A stretch of 64,000 nucleotides of DNA from Alistipes sp. Lineage in GTDB: Bacteria > Bacteroidota > Bacteroidia > Bacteroidales > Rikenellaceae. The notes under the pieces were generated by a model. The model did no database searches, was not told the DNA's origin, and worked only from the letters and a program-made list of their open reading frames with translations. The stretch lies in contig JAFQOR010000023.1 of assembly GCA_017403125.1 (NCBI GenBank), forward strand, positions 33,194-97,193, in the 5' to 3' direction. Made by a program: the position numbers and the translations under genes. This document shows positions 44,481-53,199 of the stretch, piece after piece; positions within the stretch are counted from its first letter, which is position 1, and each line of letters begins with the position of its first letter.

Positions 44481-45263
44481 ATGTTCGACTTCTTGTTACG
44501 TCCACTGCGCCGTCGCTTCGGGCGCGATAAGGCTTTCTATGCAGCCATAGATAACATGTTTGGCTTCGTGCCACACAATATCGAGCTGTATAAACTCGCC
44601 TTGATACACAAGTCTGCCTCGGTAGAACTCGAAGATGGATCGTTAGTAAACAACGAGCGCCTCGAATTTTTGGGCGACGCCGTAATAGAGAGCATTACAT
44701 CGGACTACCTCTTCATAGAGTTCCCCGACCGCGACGAGGGCTTCATGACGCAGGTACGCTCGAAGATTGTATCGCGTCAGTCACTCAACCGCATAGCATC
44801 CGAGATAGGCTTGGACCGTTACGTAATATCGCACGCCACAGGCAACATGTCGCAAAAACATATCTTTGGCGACGCCTTTGAGGCGATGATGGGTGCCATA
44901 TATCTCGACCAAGGCTATAACTTTGCCAACCGATTGCTTATCAACGACATATTTGGCAAGCATCTGAATATCGACGACATATTGCAGTCCGAGACCGACT
45001 TCAAGAGTCGCCTTATAGAGTGGTGTCAGAAGAGCCACTACTCCATAGAGTTCCGCACCGAGCATGACAAGGGTCACAGCTCATCACATCCCACCTTCAT
45101 CTCAACGGTCTATATCGATGGCATCGCCGTGGGCTATGGCTCGGGAGAGTCGAAGAAGGAGGCGGAGCAGCGCGCATCGTTCTCGGTGTCACAGACTTCG
45201 ATATCGATAAACGACGAGAAGAGCGCAAAGATTCTCGACCACTTGGATAAGATAGCCAACTAA
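44481..45263 (+). CDS. rnc: Ribonuclease III
   Basis: 260 aa double-strand-specific endoribonuclease processing rRNA and mRNA. The start is ATG 44481 (MFDFLLRPLRRRFG); a possible TTG at 44439 overlaps fabF and is less likely. The signature is NNERLEFLGDAVIES with its catalytic acidic residues, and the second site is FGDAFEAMMGAIYLDQG. The dsRNA-binding domain follows (FKSRLIEWCQK, HPTFISTVYIDG, GSGESKKEAEQRAS). It is third in the acpP-fabF-rnc cluster. Confidence 0.97.
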   Translation: MFDFLLRPLRRRFGRDKAFYAAIDNMFGFVPHNIELYKLALIHKSASVELEDGSLVNNERLEFLGDAVIESITSDYLFIEFPDRDEGFMTQVRSKIVSRQSLNRIASEIGLDRYVISHATGNMSQKHIFGDAFEAMMGAIYLDQGYNFANRLLINDIFGKHLNIDDILQSETDFKSRLIEWCQKSHYSIEFRTEHDKGHSSSHPTFISTVYIDGIAVGYGSGESKKEAEQRASFSVSQTSISINDEKSAKILDHLDKIAN

Positions 45264-45295
45264 ACAGAGTGCCAAAGAGGGTGCACACAACGCCC

Positions 45296-45390
45296 AGACG
45301 TAAGACGCAAGACGCAAGACGTAAGACACAAGCGCAACACACAACGCAAGACGTAAGACACAACGTACAACGTACAACGCACAACGCAAG
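45296..45390 (+). repeat. Degenerate CGYAAGAC / CAACGY repeats before radC
   Basis: About 95 bp of short imperfect direct repeats (CGTAAGACGCAAGACGCAAG, then CAACGTACAACGYACAACG). An in-frame GTG at 45269 would translate through them, but the resulting peptide is low-complexity and unlike RadC, so they are treated as intergenic. Confidence 0.65.
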
Positions 45391-45412
45391 CCTACTACCC
45401 CACTTACAGAGC

Positions 45413-46069
45413 ATGAAGAACATCGTAGATAAGATGCGTTCGCGAGGTGTTGAGAGCCTCGATGACGACGAGTTGGTAACGCTCGTTGTGGCGGAGAGTG
45501 CAATCGACGAAGAGGCTATGTCCATCGCTCGCAACGCACTTACGGAGCATGACAACTCGATGTCGCGCCTCGCAGGACTCGACATGGCTCGTCTGCGTAT
45601 GGTGTCGGGCATGGGACGTCGCAGAGCCGAGAGGCTGAAACTTGCAGTGGAGCTTGGGCGCCGAGTAGCGCTTTCGGAGGCTCCGACAGCAGACAAGATA
45701 GATAACGATAGCGATGTAGTACGACTGATGCAACCCCTAATCGGAGGCTTGAAGCACGAGGAGTGCTGGGTGCTCTATCTCACATCGTCGAATCGCGTTA
45801 TCGAGCGCATGCGCATAAGTCAGGGTGGTATTCAGGCGACGGTCGTAGATTGCCGCCTTATCATAAAGCGCGCCTTGGAGCTACTATCCACGCGCATCAT
45901 CCTCACACACAACCACCCGTCGGGTAGTGCAACACCAAGTCCGCAGGATAGAGCATTGACCGATAAAGTGAGAGCTGCGGCACAACTCTTCGACATCGAA
46001 CTTACGGACCATGTAATAGTTGCCTCTACGGGTCATTACTCGTTCCGTGCCGCGGGAGAGCTACGATAG
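45413..46069 (+). CDS. radC: RadC-family JAB/MPN protein
   Basis: 218 aa from ATG 45413 (MKNIVDKMRSRG). An N-terminal helix-hairpin-helix segment (LAGLDMARLRMVSGMGRRRAERLK) precedes a JAB/MPN metalloprotease-like domain with the complete zinc motif HNHPSGSATPSPQD. Despite the historical name, the DNA-repair role is doubtful in the literature. It follows rnc by 149 bp, including the repeat tract. Confidence 0.93.
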   Translation: MKNIVDKMRSRGVESLDDDELVTLVVAESAIDEEAMSIARNALTEHDNSMSRLAGLDMARLRMVSGMGRRRAERLKLAVELGRRVALSEAPTADKIDNDSDVVRLMQPLIGGLKHEECWVLYLTSSNRVIERMRISQGGIQATVVDCRLIIKRALELLSTRIILTHNHPSGSATPSPQDRALTDKVRAAAQLFDIELTDHVIVASTGHYSFRAAGELR

Positions 46070-46132
46070 CTCGCAAAGTCCCCGCCTACACCACCTAAAA
46101 AGCGCCACACGTGGCGTTCATCACCCCGCCTA

Positions 46133-46176
46133 ACAAAAAAAATCCGAGATACCGCAACTAAATTACGGTACCCCGG
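46133..46176 (-). terminator. Terminator downstream of def
   Basis: CCGAGATACCG (46144-46154) pairs with CGGTACCCCGG (46166-46176) with two imperfect positions. The minus strand then has a U-run (A-run on plus, 46134-46142). A second palindrome, CGCCACACGTGGCG (46103-46116), lies between it and radC. Confidence 0.7.
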
Positions 46177-46215
46177 CTCCTGCGACTACTATTGGTAGCC
46201 CTACGTTGTGCTCGC

Positions 46216-46764
46216 CTATCGCTTTGTCTTATACGCTGCCCTATACGAGCCACGCGCCATCTTCTGCAACTTGTTCTTTATAAGGTTGCGACGCAAGGGC
46301 GAGAGGTTATCGGTAAAGACAAGACCCTCGATATGGTCATACTCATGCTGTATGACACGAGCAGGCCTACCCGTGAACTCCTCGTCGTGTTCCACGAAGT
46401 TTTCGTCGAGATAGCGCATGCGGATGCTTACCGGACGACGCACATTCTCGTGCAGCCCCGGCAGCGACAAACAACCCTCCTCGAAGAGTGACGTCTCCTC
46501 CGAACGCTCATATATCTCGGCATTGACAAACACCTTGCGGTAGTCGGCCAACGATGGGTCATCCTCGCCCCCCGGCGTGCAATCGACGATGAAGAGGCGT
46601 ATGTTCTTTCCTATCTGGGGTGCTGCAAGACCCACGCCCTCGGCCTCTTCGAGCGTGAGGAACATATCCTCGACAAGCTTCTTGAAGTCGGGATAGTCCG
46701 GCGTAATATTCTCGGACTTGTTGCGCAGTACCTGCGAACCATAGATTACTATCGGGTATATCAT
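46216..46764 (-). CDS. def: Peptide deformylase
   Basis: 182 aa metalloenzyme that removes the N-formyl group from nascent proteins. All three family motifs are present: GVGLAAPQIG (about 44-52), EGCLSLPG, and the metal-binding QHEYDHIEG. Length fits. The next minus-strand gene upstream, ruvX, is 30 bp away, and def is the last gene of the likely glyS-ruvX-def run. Confidence 0.98.
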   Translation of the reverse strand: MIYPIVIYGSQVLRNKSENITPDYPDFKKLVEDMFLTLEEAEGVGLAAPQIGKNIRLFIVDCTPGGEDDPSLADYRKVFVNAEIYERSEETSLFEEGCLSLPGLHENVRRPVSIRMRYLDENFVEHDEEFTGRPARVIQHEYDHIEGLVFTDNLSPLRRNLIKNKLQKMARGSYRAAYKTKR

Positions 46765-46794
46765 AGTAAAAAAAATGTGTTAATTCAAAATCGT

Positions 46795-47211
46795 TTACTT
46801 CACTTCGGATGCCATGTAGTCTTGCAGTATTATCGCCGCCGAGACCTTATCTACGAGCGACTTATCGCGTCGCGCCATCTTGCCTATGCCACTTTGTAGT
46901 ATGGTGCGCTGCGCCAATACCGACGTAAATCGCTCATCGTAGGCAACAACCCTCTTGTCGGGATAGGCGTGGCGCAGACGTCCCATGAGCGGTGCTATGA
47001 AGCGCATGGTCTCCGAGGGGGCGCCACTCATCTGTCGCGGATGCCCCACAACAATGGTATCGACCTCCTCGCGCGAGAAATAGTCCGCCAAGAAACGCTC
47101 CAACTGCTTGGTATCGACCGTCTCCAACGGCGAGGCAATGATGCCCAGAGGGTCGGTAACGGCGATACCCGTACGCTTGGTACCGTAGTCGATGGCTATC
47201 GTGCGCGACAT
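46795..47211 (-). CDS. ruvX: Putative Holliday junction resolvase / pre-16S rRNA nuclease (YqgF)
   Basis: 138 aa RNase H-fold protein. Conserved features are the N-terminal IAIDYGTKRTGIAVTDPLG, VVGHPRQMSG, YDERFTSVLAQ and the C-terminal KSLVDKVSAAIILQDYM with its acidic residues. The family acts in pre-16S rRNA 5' processing. Its ATG immediately follows the glyS stop with no gap (47212/47211), which suggests translational coupling. Confidence 0.95.
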   Translation of the reverse strand: MSRTIAIDYGTKRTGIAVTDPLGIIASPLETVDTKQLERFLADYFSREEVDTIVVGHPRQMSGAPSETMRFIAPLMGRLRHAYPDKRVVAYDERFTSVLAQRTILQSGIGKMARRDKSLVDKVSAAIILQDYMASEVK

Positions 47212-48756
47212 CTATGCCTTGACCTTTGCAAGAAGGTGGCGCATGGCAACCTTGCTATCTACCAATCTGTACAACTCGTCGATGGCAACACGCTCCTGCT
47301 CCATGCTGTCGCGGTGACGCACCGTAACGGTTCTATCCTCCAACGTCTGATGATCGACCGTAACGCAGAAGGGTGTACCCACAGCATCCTGACGACGATA
47401 GCGCTTACCGATAGAGTCCTTCTCGTCGTAGGTAACGTTGAAGTCGAAGCGCAACATGTCGATAATCTCACGAGCAACCTCGGGCAGACCATCCTTCTTA
47501 ACCAACGGCATTACGGCAACCTTGGTAGGTGCCAACGGTGCCGGGATGCGCAATACTACGCGCTCCTCGCCATTCTCCAACTTCTCCTCGGTGTAGGCAG
47601 CCGACATAATCTGCAAGAACATGCGATCCACACCAATCGAGGTCTCGACAACGTAGGGAACATAGCTCTCGCCACGCTCCGGGTCGAAGTACTGAATCTT
47701 CTTGCCCGAGAACTCCTGATGACGACCCAAGTCGAAGTCGGTACGCGAGTGGATACCCTCAACCTCCTTGAAGCCAAAGGGGAAGTTATACTCTACGTCG
47801 GTAGCGGCATTGGCATAGTGCGCCAACTTGTCGTGGTCGTGGAAACGATAGTTCTCGTCGCCGAAGCCCAAGGCACGATGCCATGCCATGCGCGTATTCT
47901 TCCACTCGTTCCACCACTTCATCTCCTCACCGGGCTGCACAAAGAACTGCATCTCCATCTGCTCGAACTCCCTCATGCGGAAGATAAACTGACGCGCAAC
48001 TATCTCGTTACGGAAGGCCTTACCAATCTGTGCAATACCAAAGGGTAGCTTCATGCGACCCGTCTTCTGCACATTCAGATAATTGACAAAGATACCCTGT
48101 GCCGTCTCGGGACGCAGATAGATGGTGCTCGCTCCATCTGCCGTAGAGCCCATCTGCGTAGAGAACATAAGGTTGAACTGACGCACATCTGTCCAGTTGC
48201 GAGTGCCCGAGATGGGGCATACAATCTCGCAGTCGAGAATTATCTGCTTCAACTCATCGAGGTTGTTGTCGTTCAGAGCATCGGCAAAACGCTTATGCAC
48301 AGCATCGCGCTTCGAAACGATGTCGGCTACGCGGGGCGATGTTGCCAGATACTGCGCCTCGTCGAACTGCTCGCCAAAACGCTTACGCGCCTTCTCCACC
48401 TCCTTCTGAATCTTCTCATCCTGCTTCGCCATCCAATCCTCGACAAGGACATCGGCGCGATAACGCTTCTTCGAATCTTTGTTGTCGATAAGCGGGTCGT
48501 TGAAGGCACCTACGTGTCCCGAAGCCTCCCACGTACGCGGGTGCATGAATATCGCTGCATCGATACCTACGATATTCTCGTGGAGCTTAACCATCGAGTC
48601 CCACCAATAACTCTTGATGTTATTTTTTAGCTCAACACCATTCTGACCATAGTCATATACGGCGCCCAAGCCATCGTAAATCTCGCTCGACGGGAATATG
48701 AAACCATACTCCTTGCAGTGAGCGACCAACTTCTTAAACAACTCCTCCTGTGTCAT
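47212..48756 (-). CDS. glyS: Glycyl-tRNA synthetase (dimeric class II type)
   Basis: 514 aa homodimeric GlyRS. Visible features are the N-terminal KKLVAHCKEYGFIFPSSEIYDG, class II motif elements (QIGKAFRNEIVARQFIFRMREFEQMEMQFF) in their expected order, SAEMYGSL-like substitutes, and the C-terminal anticodon-binding domain starting near LAPTKVAVMPLVKKDGL. It is the single-chain eukaryotic/archaeal-like form rather than the alpha2beta2 type. The TACCTTTG promoter is at 48848. Confidence 0.97.
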   Translation of the reverse strand: MTQEELFKKLVAHCKEYGFIFPSSEIYDGLGAVYDYGQNGVELKNNIKSYWWDSMVKLHENIVGIDAAIFMHPRTWEASGHVGAFNDPLIDNKDSKKRYRADVLVEDWMAKQDEKIQKEVEKARKRFGEQFDEAQYLATSPRVADIVSKRDAVHKRFADALNDNNLDELKQIILDCEIVCPISGTRNWTDVRQFNLMFSTQMGSTADGASTIYLRPETAQGIFVNYLNVQKTGRMKLPFGIAQIGKAFRNEIVARQFIFRMREFEQMEMQFFVQPGEEMKWWNEWKNTRMAWHRALGFGDENYRFHDHDKLAHYANAATDVEYNFPFGFKEVEGIHSRTDFDLGRHQEFSGKKIQYFDPERGESYVPYVVETSIGVDRMFLQIMSAAYTEEKLENGEERVVLRIPAPLAPTKVAVMPLVKKDGLPEVAREIIDMLRFDFNVTYDEKDSIGKRYRRQDAVGTPFCVTVDHQTLEDRTVTVRHRDSMEQERVAIDELYRLVDSKVAMRHLLAKVKA

Positions 48757-48847
48757 AGTCTTATACTGTTTCTAATTTTACTTTATACTCCATCTCCAAA
48801 AGTCGCGCGACGTACACGCCCGCGTACGCACACGCACATACAACCCA

Positions 48848-48855
48848 CAAAGGTA
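48848..48855 (-). promoter_or_regulatory. Promoter -7 box TACCTTTG for glyS-ruvX-def
   Basis: The minus strand reads TACCTTTG 92 bp upstream of the glyS ATG, leaving a leader of about 85 nt. No glycine riboswitch or T-box features were seen. Confidence 0.55.
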
Positions 48856-48995
48856 GTACATTTTTGCAAATATCGCAACCCTACGCCATAAAATAGTGGT
48901 TACACAACCTCTCGACTCAAAGCCCGTTAGGCGTAAGGCTCCAACCTTGTGGAACGCCCCGTGCCAACGAAAAAAAGGGGGCGAGTTTAACGAAT

Positions 48996-49081
48996 TTCGG
49001 GAGGGCAGGTGAGATTAGGGAATTTAAGGCGAGCAATAGCTGCCCATACTTACATCCACCAATCTCGCCTGCCCTCCCGAA
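48996..49081. repeat. Long inverted repeat between thiL and glyS
   Basis: A 21-bp arm at 48996-49016 (starting TTCGGGAGGGCAGG) pairs with 49061-49081 with a single G-U-type mismatch, around a 44-nt loop containing GGGAATTTAAGG. It may act as the thiL terminator or be a relative of the dispersed hairpins. Nothing else was found in the 352-bp spacer. Confidence 0.75.
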
Positions 49082-49108
49082 TCTCTACAATATCCGCAAC
49101 TGCCGATT

Positions 49109-50137
49109 TTATCTATCGAAAGCCTGCGCTTTGAGGGCAATGCCCTCGCCGTCTGGCGTAACGAGAACCACACCACTCTCCTCCCTTGTGATGTGACCAA
49201 TGACATCCACAAGACCAAGACGCATAACCTGCTCCTGCTTATCAAGAGGGATGGTAAAGAGCAACTCGTGATCCTCGCCACCGTTCAAAGCGGCAATAAC
49301 CGGATCGATGTGCATCTCCTCGGCAAGTTCCGATGTCTGGCGCGCTATGGGTATGCGTTCCAAGTAGATGCGTGCACCACAGTGCGACGAGCGGCAAATC
49401 TGCCTTAAATCGCTTGCAAGACCATCCGAGAGGTCAATCATCGACGTAGGCACAATACCCTCCTCACGTAGTGCCGCAAGCACATTCTGCCTTGTACGAG
49501 GTTTGAGATAGCGCTCCAACAGATACTCATAACCCTCGAACTTGGGCTCGGGATTCTCCACATCCTTCAACACCCTCTTCTCGCGCTCCAAAAGATGAAG
49601 GCCCATATAGGCAGCACCAAGGTTCGACGTGATACATATCAAGTCGTGCTCCTTGGCTCCCGAACGATAGACGAGCTCCTCCTTGCGTGCGACGCCCACC
49701 GCCGAGATAGTTATAATCAGACCATTCATCGATGCCGTCGTATCGCCACCCACAATATCTACGCCCAACTCCTTGCACGCCTGCTCCATACCTTCGTACA
49801 GCTCGTCGAGAGCCTCGACCGAAATTTTAGCCGACACACCCAACGCAACGGTAATCTGGCGAGGTGAGGCGTTCATAGCCAAGATGTCGTTTACGCCACG
49901 CACGACAGCCTTATAGCCAAGATGTTTGAGCGGGAAGTAGCTCAAATCGAAGTCGATACCCTCGGTCATCATATCCGTCGTGAGGAGCATCACGCTATCA
50001 CCCATGTCGATGACTGCGGCGTCGTCGCCGGCACCCATAAGGGTTGTATCACATCTCCTGCCAAGCTTGCCCGTAAGGCGGTCAATAAGTCCGAACTCGC
50101 CCAACGTTGCTATTTCGGTTGATTTACTCTGTGCCAT
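49109..50137 (-). CDS. thiL: Thiamine-monophosphate kinase
   Basis: 342 aa from ATG 50137 (MAQSKSTEIATLGEFGLID); the frame's open upstream part crosses the adk promoter and is not used. ThiL phosphorylates thiamine phosphate to the diphosphate. Features are MGAGDDAAVIDMGDSVMLLTTDMMTEGIDFDLSYFPLKHLGYKA represented by GAGDDAAV and LLTTDMMTEG, then VGGDTTAS, SNLGAAYMGL, MIDLSDGLASD and NGGEDHELLFT. It is isolated from other thiamine genes. Confidence 0.95.
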   Translation of the reverse strand: MAQSKSTEIATLGEFGLIDRLTGKLGRRCDTTLMGAGDDAAVIDMGDSVMLLTTDMMTEGIDFDLSYFPLKHLGYKAVVRGVNDILAMNASPRQITVALGVSAKISVEALDELYEGMEQACKELGVDIVGGDTTASMNGLIITISAVGVARKEELVYRSGAKEHDLICITSNLGAAYMGLHLLEREKRVLKDVENPEPKFEGYEYLLERYLKPRTRQNVLAALREEGIVPTSMIDLSDGLASDLRQICRSSHCGARIYLERIPIARQTSELAEEMHIDPVIAALNGGEDHELLFTIPLDKQEQVMRLGLVDVIGHITREESGVVLVTPDGEGIALKAQAFDR

Positions 50138-50194
50138 AGTAACAAAATTTTGTGCAAAAGTACCCTTTTGATTGTAAAGTTGCAAAAAAAAGGC

Positions 50195-50202
50195 TACCTT
50201 TG
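50195..50202 (+). promoter_or_regulatory. Promoter -7 box TACCTTTG for adk
   Basis: TACCTTTG with a TTTG 24 bp upstream (50167-50170), divergent from thiL. It supports the adk start at 50249, with a leader of about 40 nt. Confidence 0.65.
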
Positions 50203-50248
50203 CGTGAATTTTTTTTCTCTTGATAACTTTAACTTAAATAACAAAGAG

Positions 50249-50824
50249 ATGTTAAATATTATACTTTTTGGAGCGCCCGGATGTGGCAAAGGAACACAGG
50301 CACAGCGTTTGGCAGAGCACTATGACCTATATCATATCTCTACGGGCGAGGTTATCCGCGCAGAGATTAAGCAGGGTACGGAGCTCGGAAAGAGCATGGA
50401 GGGTTATATTTCGCGTGGCGAGCTTGCTCCCGACTCGATAGTTGTGGAGATGGTACGCGACTACATGAAGAGCCACGCCGACAAGGGTTGCATCTTCGAT
50501 GGCTTCCCCCGCACCACGGCACAGGCAGAGATTTTTGACACGCTGCTCGCCGAAATAGGGTCGAAGGTAGATGTCATGATCTACATGGATGTTCCCGAGG
50601 AGGAGCTCGTAAAGCGCATCCTGCTTCGTGGCAAGGATTCGGGACGTGCCGACGATGCATCGGAGGATGTTATCCGCAACCGCATCGAGGTGTACAGAGC
50701 CCAGACCGAGGTGGTTGCCAAGCACTACACCGCACAAAACAAGTACTCTGCAATCGATGGTGTGGGTAGCATGGATGAGGTATTCGAGCGCTTGTGTGCC
50801 GTTATCGACGCCAAGCGTCAATAG
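50249..50824 (+). CDS. adk: Adenylate kinase
   Basis: 191 aa from ATG 50249 (MLNIILFGAPGCGKGTQAQ); upstream in-frame codons precede the promoter-derived transcript start. P-loop residues 8-16, the NMP-binding region STGEVIRAEI and GYISRGELAPD, and the signature IFDGFPRTTAQAE are visible. The LID is short, without zinc cysteines (RGKDSGRADDASEDVIRNR). It catalyses 2 ADP to ATP and AMP. A strong terminator follows. Confidence 0.97.
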   Translation: MLNIILFGAPGCGKGTQAQRLAEHYDLYHISTGEVIRAEIKQGTELGKSMEGYISRGELAPDSIVVEMVRDYMKSHADKGCIFDGFPRTTAQAEIFDTLLAEIGSKVDVMIYMDVPEEELVKRILLRGKDSGRADDASEDVIRNRIEVYRAQTEVVAKHYTAQNKYSAIDGVGSMDEVFERLCAVIDAKRQ

Positions 50825-50856
50825 CACGACGAGTGCAACATAGCACAACAAGACTA

Positions 50857-50900
50857 AACAACAGATGCCGACCTTCGTGAGGTCGGCATCTGTTGTTTTT
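50857..50900 (+). terminator. Rho-independent terminator after adk
   Basis: A perfect 18-bp stem (50857-50874 with 50880-50897) with loop TCGTG followed by TTT. It lies 17 bp before the stop of the convergent S46 gene and may act on both strands. Confidence 0.93.
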
Positions 50901-50917
50901 GTAGGTAAGAGCCTATG

Positions 50918-52996
50918 CTACTTGATAGTAAGCTCGTTGAGCAACCATCCGGCGCCGGCATACTTCTCGATAACGAAGAGCACGTAGCGAATATCTACGG
51001 CGATGGTGCGCTGCAACTCGGGCTCGAAAGCGACGTCACCCGACATTGCCTCCCAGTTGCCGTCGAAGGCAAGACCTATAAGCTGACCCTTGTCGTTCAT
51101 CACGGGCGAACCCGAATTACCACCCGTAATATCGCAATTAACGAGGAACGCTACGGGCAAATCGCCATTCTTATCGGCATAGCGACCATAATCCTTCGCA
51201 CGATACAACTCCTTCAAACGCTCGGGAACGGTAAACTCAACAGGATTCGTGGGGTCCTCCTTCGCCATAACGCCATCCAACGTTGTGTAGTGGTTGTAGA
51301 TGATGCCATCGGCGGGGCTGTAAGGCAATACGTTACCATAGGTAAGGCGGATTGTAAAGTTTGCATCCGATGCCCACGCCTTATTGGGCTGCATCTTCAT
51401 CAGACCATCGATATAGCGACGATGACCCTCGGCAAACTTCTCCTCGGCAGCTGCAACCACGGGATAGAGCTCACGATAGAGGTCGATGATAGACGATGCA
51501 AGCTCGTAGGCGGGGTCAGCCTCGATGAGCTCGTTGCCATTCTCGACATTACGCATAGCCAACATCTTCTCGTAGCTTGTTGCGCACGAGTTGTCGTAGA
51601 GCCAATCTACATAGGCATCGCTATCGCCACCAAACTCCTCGTCAATCTTCTTGTAAATCGAGGGTAATTTGCTGTTATTCTCACGATAGATAACAAACAT
51701 ACGCTTGGCAACAGCACGATCTACATCGGCATTGAAGTCCTTGTAGAACTGCTCCAAATCGTGGTTTCCGCCAAGGAAGACCTGAATCATCTCCACCGAC
51801 TGCAAGAATGCCTCCGAGAGATACTGCAACGCAGCATCCTCTACCCTATCCTCCTTCTGCGACTGCTCGATAAGACTCAATGCGTCGATGTAACGCTCCT
51901 CGGGCAGAGTGTTTGCCTCGGCCCACGCCTGGAACGCAGCCTCCTGGGCAGCCTTCTTATCGCGAACGTTGAGCTTCTCTATGCCGCGCGACATGCCAAT
52001 AGAGTTCTTCCAATAGTTTGCCGAACGTGCGAACTTCGCGTCGTACTGGATACGTATCGCCTGATCCTCGTCCATGAACTTGCGCAAGATGGCCTGACGC
52101 TCGCCACGGATATAGATGCGCTGGGGGTTATCAACCTGCAACATGTAGTCAATCTCGTGCGATGTCATGTAGCGCTGCGTCGAGCCGGGGAAGCCCATAA
52201 TCATGCCGAAGTCACCCTCCTCGATGCCATCGAGCGAGATGTCGAGCCACTTCTCTGCCTTGTAGGGCACGTTCTCCTCCGAGTAGGCGGCGGGGCGGTT
52301 ATCCTTGCCGGCATAGACGCGGAAGATAGAGAAGTCGCCTGTATGACGAGGCCACATCCAGTTGTCGGTGTCGCCACCAAACTTACCAATAGATGAGGGA
52401 GGCGTACCCACCAAGCGGATATCGTTATACACCTCATATACGAAGGCAAAGAACTGATTGTTGCCAAAGAAGCCCGGAATTACAACCTCCATGTTCGGGT
52501 GCTCGGCTTCGAGCTTGGCAATAAGAGCCTCCTTATTCTCGTTGGCAATAGCAGTAAACTCCTGCTGCGAAGCAGTAGATGGGATGTTACCGATGATGTC
52601 GGCAGTAACATCGTAGATATTACGCACGAAGCGCACCTCCAAGCCCTCGGCGGGGAGCTCTGCCTCGCGGTTCTCGGCCCAGAAACCATCGGCAAGATAG
52701 TCGTTCTCCACCGACGACAACTTCTGAATGGCGTCGTAGCCACAGTGGTGATTTGTGAAGAGCAGACCATCGGGCGATACTATCTCGCCAGTACATCCGC
52801 CACCGAAGATAACGATAGCATCCTTCAACGACGACTTCTCGGCAGAGTATATATCCTCGGCAGAGAGCTTACAGCCATGCTTCTTCATGTCCTTGCTGTT
52901 CATCTTCTTGATGTAGGGCAACAGCCACATACCCTCGTCGGCAACGGCAGTAAACGTAATGCCCACCATAGCCAACAGTGTCAATAGTTTTTTCAT
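50918..52996 (-). CDS. S46-family dipeptidyl peptidase (DPP7-like)
   Basis: 692 aa with signal peptide MKKLLTLLAMVGITFTAVA. Periplasmic or surface serine exopeptidase releasing N-terminal dipeptides, used by asaccharolytic Bacteroidales to feed on peptides. The catalytic His is in TNHHCGYDAI (about 83-84), Asp in GGDTDNWMWPRHTGDFS, and Ser in GGNSGSPVMN. Eighteen residues after that Ser is Gly (AFDGNWE), the position that is Gly in DPP7 and Arg in DPP11 of Porphyromonas. This points to hydrophobic P1 preference rather than acidic. Confidence 0.95.
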   Translation of the reverse strand: MKKLLTLLAMVGITFTAVADEGMWLLPYIKKMNSKDMKKHGCKLSAEDIYSAEKSSLKDAIVIFGGGCTGEIVSPDGLLFTNHHCGYDAIQKLSSVENDYLADGFWAENREAELPAEGLEVRFVRNIYDVTADIIGNIPSTASQQEFTAIANENKEALIAKLEAEHPNMEVVIPGFFGNNQFFAFVYEVYNDIRLVGTPPSSIGKFGGDTDNWMWPRHTGDFSIFRVYAGKDNRPAAYSEENVPYKAEKWLDISLDGIEEGDFGMIMGFPGSTQRYMTSHEIDYMLQVDNPQRIYIRGERQAILRKFMDEDQAIRIQYDAKFARSANYWKNSIGMSRGIEKLNVRDKKAAQEAAFQAWAEANTLPEERYIDALSLIEQSQKEDRVEDAALQYLSEAFLQSVEMIQVFLGGNHDLEQFYKDFNADVDRAVAKRMFVIYRENNSKLPSIYKKIDEEFGGDSDAYVDWLYDNSCATSYEKMLAMRNVENGNELIEADPAYELASSIIDLYRELYPVVAAAEEKFAEGHRRYIDGLMKMQPNKAWASDANFTIRLTYGNVLPYSPADGIIYNHYTTLDGVMAKEDPTNPVEFTVPERLKELYRAKDYGRYADKNGDLPVAFLVNCDITGGNSGSPVMNDKGQLIGLAFDGNWEAMSGDVAFEPELQRTIAVDIRYVLFVIEKYAGAGWLLNELTIK

Positions 52997-53035
52997 CGTA
53001 AAAATTTAATATGTTAGTAATTGTTTTTCCGCAAA

Positions 53036-53043
53036 CAAAGATA
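53036..53043 (-). promoter_or_regulatory. Promoter -7 box TATCTTTG for the S46 peptidase gene
   Basis: The minus strand reads TATCTTTG 40 bp upstream of the ATG at 52996. Confidence 0.6.
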
Positions 53044-53075
53044 CGACAAAAAAACTAAAATATTGTTATCCGCAG

Positions 53076-53116
53076 AAAAAAAAATCCCTTCGACCAAAGA
53101 TTATTCGAAGGGATTT
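53076..53116 (-). terminator. Rho-independent terminator of the AT-rich locus
   Basis: AAATCCCTTCGA (53082-53093) pairs with TCGAAGGGATTT (53105-53116), followed on the minus strand by a U-run (A-run on plus, 53076-53084). It ends the transcript carrying the DUF4249 gene. Confidence 0.9.
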
Positions 53117-53199
53117 ACCTACAATTTCAACCACTTATGCAATAGTCAAACATGGTCAAATTACGTTAATCAAGATTATATATGTATAATGCAACAATA

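Noticed and set aside
45269-45412. GTG-initiated N-terminal extension of RadC
   Set aside because: It translates degenerate repeats; RadC homology begins at the ATG 45413.
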